Below, one piece after another: positions 59,128 to 64,000 of a stretch of 64,000 nt of DNA. Position numbers and translations under genes: made by a program. Positions within the stretch are counted from its first letter, which is position 1. Every line of letters begins with the position of its first letter. The stretch is from Schizochytrium sp. CCTCC M209059 (lineage: Eukaryota; Sar; Bigyra; Thraustochytrida; Thraustochytriidae): assembly GCA_000818945.1 (NCBI GenBank), contig KN805385.1:384595-448594 (forward strand), given 5' to 3'. Under the pieces are notes generated by a model. That model was given only the letters and a program-made list of their open reading frames with translations. It searched no databases and was not told where the DNA came from.

Positions 59128-59777
59128 ACCGAAAACCAAAGTCGCTCTTCTTTTTGCATGCATACATGCGAGACTTAAAAAGGAGACAGGCGTTACCGGG
59201 CGCTACGTAGATTAAATCCTGAAAAGTATCTGTATTTCCTCGAACGACGCGACGATGTCCATGTCGATCGATCGCAACTCAGATTCGTGCATTCAAGACG
59301 CAAATTTGGCTATAGATAGTGTCGCAACTACCGATCGAGCTCCTCGATCAACGTAATCACCTGCCTACCTTCCTTCCACCCGTCCTCCCTCTCTCCCGTC
59401 CTCCCTCCCTCGAGCGGCTGCGACCTCTTGAGAAGTTAGTTCTTCTGTCGGTATCTCGTGCACTTTCGCGAGTCAGTTCCGGGGCGGCGCGGCGCGGACA
59501 AACGCGGAACGAAGGGCGGCTTCTTCGCCCTCCGCTGCGCCCTTCCTCTCTCCCTCCCTCGCGCCCGCCCCGGCCGCCGCGGCCGCGGGCGCGCGCTCAA
59601 CGCAGCTCGCGGGCGCGCGCGCGGGGCGTCGTGCACGCACGCGGGATCGAGGCGCGAGGCAACCCGAAACGGGGCACGTGCACGCGGTGCTGTCCTGTGC
59701 TGTGCTGGACTACTACCCGGGGTACTACTTTTGGCGAAACACGCGACAAACTCTGGAGGCGAGCGAGCGAGCGAGCG
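59128..59777. other. Intergenic region upstream of receptor kinase
   Basis: 650 bp. The first part has AT-rich 3' sequence (ATTAAATCC near 59211), then CCTCCCT pyrimidine runs (59380-59412) and very GC-rich sequence to the kinase start, ending in a GAGC repeat. No gene seen. Confidence 0.55.
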
Positions 59778-62297
59778 ATGGCGGGCCGCCGCGCGCTGAC
59801 GTGCTGGTGCGTGGCCGTCGCGGCGACGGCGGCGCGAGCGCTTGGCGCGGACCTGCAGCCCTCGCTCCGGCGCGCGAAAGGTGTCGCGTTCGTGGCCGAC
59901 GAGATCGCCGCCGTCCTTGAGGACACCAGCGAGCGCAGGCTGCAGCAGGTGCCACTGCTGGACGTTGAGGCCGTGCCCGAGACGGGCGGCTTTGTGGTAA
60001 TGTACCAGGTCTTCGATTACGAGTCCGATGTATGCACCGAGTCGGCAACGCCAAGCGAGCAGTATGTCGTCGTTGCTGGCGTGTGCCAACGACGGGCCAA
60101 CTTGGCGTCGTACCGCATCGTGGTCGCAGAGAATGAGACTGATATAAGCCTCAAGGTTACAATCGAGCAATACACAGATTCCTTTTGCGAGGACCTCGTG
60201 GACATATCGATTCTGGACGCATTTCCAGAGCAAACCGATGTTGCTCGAGGCGAAATTGGTACAGGCCTCGTATGGTCTCAGGATAGCGCCTCATGGACTG
60301 GCAACGAAGTGCTCATTGGGTACGAGTACTCGGCGTGCGTGCTGATGAGCAACGGCGCTTCCTTTGATTCCTACGTGCGGGTCCTCGCAGTGACAGATGC
60401 TGTGACATCGGAGGCACGCTTACAAACCAAGGCCGAGGTGGCGCGGGTGGTCGACGAAACACTAGATTGTGGCACTGCGGCCCTCCCATGGGCGTCCTGG
60501 ATAATCACGACATCAGGCACGCCGTCCTGGTTTGAGACAGCTGGAGAGAGCTTGTGTGTAAACACGCCAGATGCAGGCTCAAGTACAGGCTGGAGCATGC
60601 GCGTGACGTGCGACGCGTCGAGCACAGAACAAACAGTCGCTACGGCTGCATTCGTCTACGAGTACGCCAATTGTATCGGCACAAACGAGGCCACTCTTGT
60701 ATGGGATCCCTACGTTCTCCAGGGAGATTGCGGTGGATCCATCCTAAGGGCAATTGGTCCGTCGGGCTCGCAAGGTCCGATCGACTTCAGACTCTTTTGC
60801 AGCAACACCTATGCTTCAGGATCGGGTACTGGCACTGGCAGTGGTAATGGCAACGATGGCAATAGCACGACAGGCAGCAATGGGACGACTGGAGATGGGT
60901 CTACGCCTCCAGACACCTTTTCGACCGGGACCAACAAACGACCATCGGGCCCAGCTCCGGGCGTTTGGGTCGGAGTCATTCCCACATTATTGCTTTTGGG
61001 CGCCGTCGTGTACGTGTTGCTCACGAAAAAGAAGAAAAAGAAGAAGAAGAGGGGGCAAGTTGATGACGACGACGACGATCTTGAAGGTGCAAGTCTACCA
61101 CGCAGCGGTAAAGGAAAACGCACAGGGCGCATGAGCATGCTCGGATACTCGCTGTCCCTCATGCGACTAAAACTATTCGATGATGCCGACGACGACGAAG
61201 ACCCTCAGAGCGACGACGACGAGGAGAATGGAAACCACCATCATGATGCCGACGACGACGACGACGACGACGACGATATGGCAGCGATGCAAGATGCCTC
61301 GGAATTAGAGTTTGGTAAACTGATCGGACGCGGCGGCGCCGGCAAGGTTTTCATGGGCAAGTTTAGGGGAAGTCGCGTGGCCATCAAAGAATATCTCGGA
61401 GGGCGCACACATTCGAGCTTTGCAAGAGAAATTCGCAATCTTCGCAAACTGCATCATCCAAACATCATCAGGATATACGGCGCTGTGGACTCGGACCTGC
61501 ACCGATTGGTCGTCATGGAGTACGCGCCCAACTCACTCGCGCAAGTCATTGATCCAAACGGCCTTCCTCCTGCGCAACGCCCAAGCGCAGTCGCGTTGCT
61601 TCAGTGGTCGCAAGAGCTTGCAAGCGGACTCTCCTTCCTGCACAGCAAAGGAATGATCCACTTTGATATTAAACCCGAAAATGTTCTTCTGGACGAGGCG
61701 TGGAACGTCAAAATTTGCGACTTTGGCGTGACCAGAAGCATGACTTCGGTTCTTCGCCCGCCAAGTACGAACGACCAAGAAGGCGGAACTGTCGCTTATA
61801 CGGCGCCAGAAATGATCACGGGAGACCGTGGCCAGCTCTCGGCCAAGGTAGATGTCTATGCTTTTGGCATCCTGTTTTGGCAACTCTTTCACCATGGTGC
61901 TGATCCACACCCGGCGGATTGGACCGTGGTAGACATCCTCACCAACGTTTCAATCCACGGTTACCGACCAGACATTGACGCAACAACGCCGCCACAAATC
62001 GCCGACATTATTCTTGGAGCCTGGGAAACGGACGTCAAATCACGGTTCGAGATGGACGATATTTGCGAGGCTCTCCATGAGATCCTTGGCCCTCGATCTG
62101 TCGATATTGTTGACGCTCGATCCAATGCCAATGCCTCTGCTTTCGAACGCGGCCAGCAAGTTTACGTCTTCGACCAAGCAAACCAGATGTGGCTACCCAA
62201 GTGTCCGGCCAAGATCACCGGCAATCGAAACAATCGCAACAAGTCGTACCCTGTCCTTGGACTCACTGTCCATGAAGATAACATTATCCATCAGTAG
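59778..62297 (+). CDS. Single-pass receptor-like protein kinase (TKL-type, non-RD)
   Basis: A single exon encodes 839 residues. MAGRRALTCWCVAVAATAAR is a signal peptide (cleavage near 24), which fixes the start at 59778. Residues 25-370 form a Cys-containing ectodomain of unknown fold with two related blocks (FDYESDVCTESATPSEQYVV and EYANCIGTNEATL). A Gly/Ser/Asn/Thr stalk (about 350-390) and a membrane span at about 394-417 (VGVIPTLLLLGAVVYVLL) follow, then a Lys stop-transfer run and an Asp-rich juxtamembrane. The kinase is about 508-770: GRGGAGKVFMG, AIKEY with K537, HFDIKPENV with D630, CDFG with D648, YTAPEM. HRD is replaced by HFD (non-RD), as in many innate-immune-type kinases. The C-terminal 60 residues (RGQQVYVFDQANQMWLPK) look like a small SH3-like barrel. 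The ligand is unknown. Confidence 0.85.
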   Translation: MAGRRALTCWCVAVAATAARALGADLQPSLRRAKGVAFVADEIAAVLEDTSERRLQQVPLLDVEAVPETGGFVVMYQVFDYESDVCTESATPSEQYVVVAGVCQRRANLASYRIVVAENETDISLKVTIEQYTDSFCEDLVDISILDAFPEQTDVARGEIGTGLVWSQDSASWTGNEVLIGYEYSACVLMSNGASFDSYVRVLAVTDAVTSEARLQTKAEVARVVDETLDCGTAALPWASWIITTSGTPSWFETAGESLCVNTPDAGSSTGWSMRVTCDASSTEQTVATAAFVYEYANCIGTNEATLVWDPYVLQGDCGGSILRAIGPSGSQGPIDFRLFCSNTYASGSGTGTGSGNGNDGNSTTGSNGTTGDGSTPPDTFSTGTNKRPSGPAPGVWVGVIPTLLLLGAVVYVLLTKKKKKKKKRGQVDDDDDDLEGASLPRSGKGKRTGRMSMLGYSLSLMRLKLFDDADDDEDPQSDDDEENGNHHHDADDDDDDDDDMAAMQDASELEFGKLIGRGGAGKVFMGKFRGSRVAIKEYLGGRTHSSFAREIRNLRKLHHPNIIRIYGAVDSDLHRLVVMEYAPNSLAQVIDPNGLPPAQRPSAVALLQWSQELASGLSFLHSKGMIHFDIKPENVLLDEAWNVKICDFGVTRSMTSVLRPPSTNDQEGGTVAYTAPEMITGDRGQLSAKVDVYAFGILFWQLFHHGADPHPADWTVVDILTNVSIHGYRPDIDATTPPQIADIILGAWETDVKSRFEMDDICEALHEILGPRSVDIVDARSNANASAFERGQQVYVFDQANQMWLPKCPAKITGNRNNRNKSYPVLGLTVHEDNIIHQ

Positions 62298-62609
62298 CGG
62301 AGTCAAACTCATCTGGGAATCCACGACGTATCCTTCTGTCTTGTCTCATTGTAGTCTTGGTCGTAGCTTACATGCACGGCCTGGATTCGCTCGTCTTGGA
62401 CTCCAAAGACTCTTGGATTGAATAACTGGGCGCGGCAGGCTCGCCAAGACTTTTCCGTGCCGTAGTCTTCCGCGGCGCGTGCTGCTCGCTGTCCATTCTG
62501 CCGCGCGACCGACTACTCCTCCCGTGCACCCCCGGCGTGGCGCGGCGCCCCGGCCGGACAACCAGGCAGCCGCGGCGCCGCGCGCTCCCCCTCGCGGCCT
62601 GCCCGGCCG

Positions 62610-62678
62610 GTCCTGGACCCGGTCCCGGTCCTCGTCCTTGTCCTTGTCCTGGTCCTGGTCCTTGTCCATGTCCATGTC
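62610..62678. repeat. GTCCTTG/GTCCTGG/GTCCATG hexamer-type repeat
   Basis: About nine TCC-containing hexamers with one changing base pair. Confidence 0.88.
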
Positions 62679-63047
62679 GCGCGGCGCGTGCAGCAGCGAG
62701 CGGAAAGAAGAAGAGAGAACGGGAAGAGAACGGCGGCGAGTGGAACGGGGGCGGATGATTGAGTAGTCCTATAGGCTGACACGTAGTAATAGTACGTATA
62801 CTAGGCTGAGGCGCTCCGTGCACGCGACCGCGCCGCAGTCCGCAATAGTCCGCATTCCGCGGGGCCCGTGCGCGCGGAGAGACCTGGCCGAGTGCGCGCA
62901 GGCGCAGCGCCGCAGCGAGCGAGCGAGCGCGCAAACGCGGATCGCAGCGGCGGACGGCCGCGGCGCGGGGCCGACTGCGAGCGAGCGGCATTGGGTCTCG
63001 GTCGCGAGCTGGGAAAGAGAGCAGAACGCCAGGAACTCGCGTGTATA

Positions 63048-63156
63048 GCAGCTTGCAGAGCAGAGCAGAGCAGCTTGCAGAGCAGCTTGCAGAGCGGCTT
63101 GCAGAGCTCGTCGAGCGCGAGGAGCGGAGAAGGAGCAGCAGCAGCAGCAGCAGCAG
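63048..63156. repeat. AGCAGCTTGCAG minisatellite and AGC run
   Basis: GCTTGCAGAGC units recur four times in 60 bp; a run of eight AGC follows at 63134-63156, in the 5' UTR of the next gene. Confidence 0.88.
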
Positions 63157-63161
63157 GAGAA

Positions 63162-64000
63162 ATGGCGAAGCGCGGAGAGCTCCGTGTGGAGGTGGAGGCG
63201 GCGACGCGCGAGGCGGAGGCGAGCGTCGTGGAACTGGTTGAGGAAATCGGCAGGGGCCCCGGACAGCCCCGAAGCTGGGCGGTCGTGCCTCCGTTCGCGG
63301 GGTCGCAGACCTTGGCGACGTCGCCCAAGGCCACCAAGACGGCGACGCAGATGCCCATGAGCCCCGTGCGGATGAGACTCGAAAAGCGCTGCAGGTCGCC
63401 CGCCGCGGGCCGCAATGCATCCGTCAAGGCCAGGGCCATGCGAAGCCCTGAGGCCAAGAAGCGCCGCGATGAACTCCTCATTGCCCAGGTCCGCGAGAAC
63501 TCGCGCAAGGTCGCGCGAGCCAAGGCCATCGCGCGCAGACGTAGCCAGGAACGCGAACGTGATCGTCGGCAGCTCGCGGCGAATATTGAGGGCAAGCTGC
63601 GCGCAGCAGAGGAACGCCGCATGCGTATCCTCAATGACATTAAGGAGCGCGCCCGGCGTCCCGACGCGCCGGCCTCACCAAAATCCGCGCCGGCCTCGCC
63701 CAAGTACGCGCCTTCTTCGCCGGGTGCTCGCAGTCTCGACACTGATAAGAGCGTCCCTTTTCTCGAGCTCGAAGCGCGCATCAGCGAGGCCGAAGAACGT
63801 CGAGCCGTCGAGTACGAACGCAAGCTTTCTCAGGTTCGCGAGCATCTCACTCGCGTTCAAGAGACGTGCGATCGCCTTCGCATGACGCGTCGCGTCCAAT
63901 CGTGGTGGCGCCGCACCAAGCATCAACGCGCTGTTCTTGAGACCCTCATTTCTCTGAGCGCCGTGCTCGACCTCGCCGCTGCCTCGCCCTCGTTCGAGCA
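63162..64000 (+). CDS. TCP11-like coiled-coil protein (3' end cut by window edge)
   Basis: The frame is open from the ATG at 63162 to the window end (279 codons, no stop). It begins MAKRGELRVEVEAATREAEA, then Ser/Pro-rich patches (ATSPKATKT, PASPKSAPASPKYAPSSPG). Long basic/acidic helices follow, with repeated EAKLRAAEERR-like units: IEGKLRAAEERRMRILNDI (about 165-185) and LEARISEAEERRAVEYERKL (about 215-235). It then has MTRRVQSWWRRTKHQRAVLE, an IQ-like element. This order resembles the N-terminal coil of plant T-complex protein 11-like proteins. The defining C-terminal TCP11 domain would lie beyond the edge, so the family is a hypothesis; any coiled-coil cytoskeletal protein is possible. 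Confidence 0.6.
   Translation, partial: MAKRGELRVEVEAATREAEASVVELVEEIGRGPGQPRSWAVVPPFAGSQTLATSPKATKTATQMPMSPVRMRLEKRCRSPAAGRNASVKARAMRSPEAKKRRDELLIAQVRENSRKVARAKAIARRRSQERERDRRQLAANIEGKLRAAEERRMRILNDIKERARRPDAPASPKSAPASPKYAPSSPGARSLDTDKSVPFLELEARISEAEERRAVEYERKLSQVREHLTRVQETCDRLRMTRRVQSWWRRTKHQRAVLETLISLSAVLDLAAASPSFE

Larger units (their letters stand above)
62298..63161. other. Intergenic region between receptor kinase and TCP11-like gene
   Basis: 864 bp with no supported gene. It holds a GTCCTTG/GTCCTGG repeat (62610-62678), GC-rich sequence, a GCTTGCAGAGCAGAGC minisatellite (63048-63108) and an AGC run (63134-63156) just before the next ATG. Confidence 0.55.

Noticed and set aside
59319..59777. 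Receptor kinase start at 59319
   Set aside because: The ATG at 59778 begins a clean signal peptide; the upstream 153 residues are Arg/Pro-rich UTR-like translation.

Overview
The window is nuclear DNA of a GC-rich, intron-poor protist. The best guess is a thraustochytrid-like stramenopile (Labyrinthulomycetes). This rests on very long uninterrupted ORFs, rare short GT-AG introns (72-106 bp), a stand-alone histidinol dehydrogenase, eukaryote-only families (SWR1/PIE1-type remodeler, HORMA/REV7, kinesin-7, R1R2R3 Myb, PHD-ePHD reader, TLDc, THUMPD1) and dense 4-5-bp microsatellites between genes. The lineage call is inference; the eukaryotic nature is clear.

Layout. Positions 1-10 kb hold a membrane protein with tandem fucolectin/discoidin-like folds (minus strand, cut by the left edge), an F-box protein (minus), a CAMK-like kinase with an unknown C-terminal helical region (plus) and a REV7/MAD2L2 HORMA protein (minus). 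From 10.4 to 18.6 kb lies one 2,724-codon ORF for an SWR1/SRCAP/PIE1-type ATPase. It carries five H2A.Z-binding-like acidic motifs and is fused in frame to WW, F-box, Tudor-like, right-handed beta-helix and AT-hook segments. From 18.6 to 36 kb there are a sequencing gap (19360-19569), an AK2-type adenylate kinase with an intron inside its P-loop, a long kinesin-7-like motor, a two-exon THUMPD1/Tan1, a PHD-zinc-knuckle-ePHD protein and a three-repeat Myb factor with polyQ.

From 35.6 to 50.4 kb, 14.8 kb has no convincing gene but is packed with dozens of different short tandem repeats and several palindromes. Everything else in the window is gene-dense, so this is a real change of character.

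From 50.4 to 64 kb the order is: a RUN-RhoGAP-TLDc protein lacking the GAP arginine finger, a small three-exon acidic protein, a GXWXG/DUF4334 protein, histidinol dehydrogenase and an HDHD2-type HAD phosphatase sharing a divergent promoter with an array of 18-bp palindromes, a transmembrane non-RD receptor kinase, and a TCP11-like coiled-coil protein cut by the right edge.

Functionally the window is a mix of housekeeping genes (AK, HisD, tRNA acetylation adaptor) and chromatin or genome-maintenance genes (SWR1 fusion, REV7, PHD reader, Myb, kinesin). No operon-like logic is seen. The most unusual object is the SWR1 fusion, which places a FBXO10/11-like module on the end of an H2A.Z-exchange ATPase.
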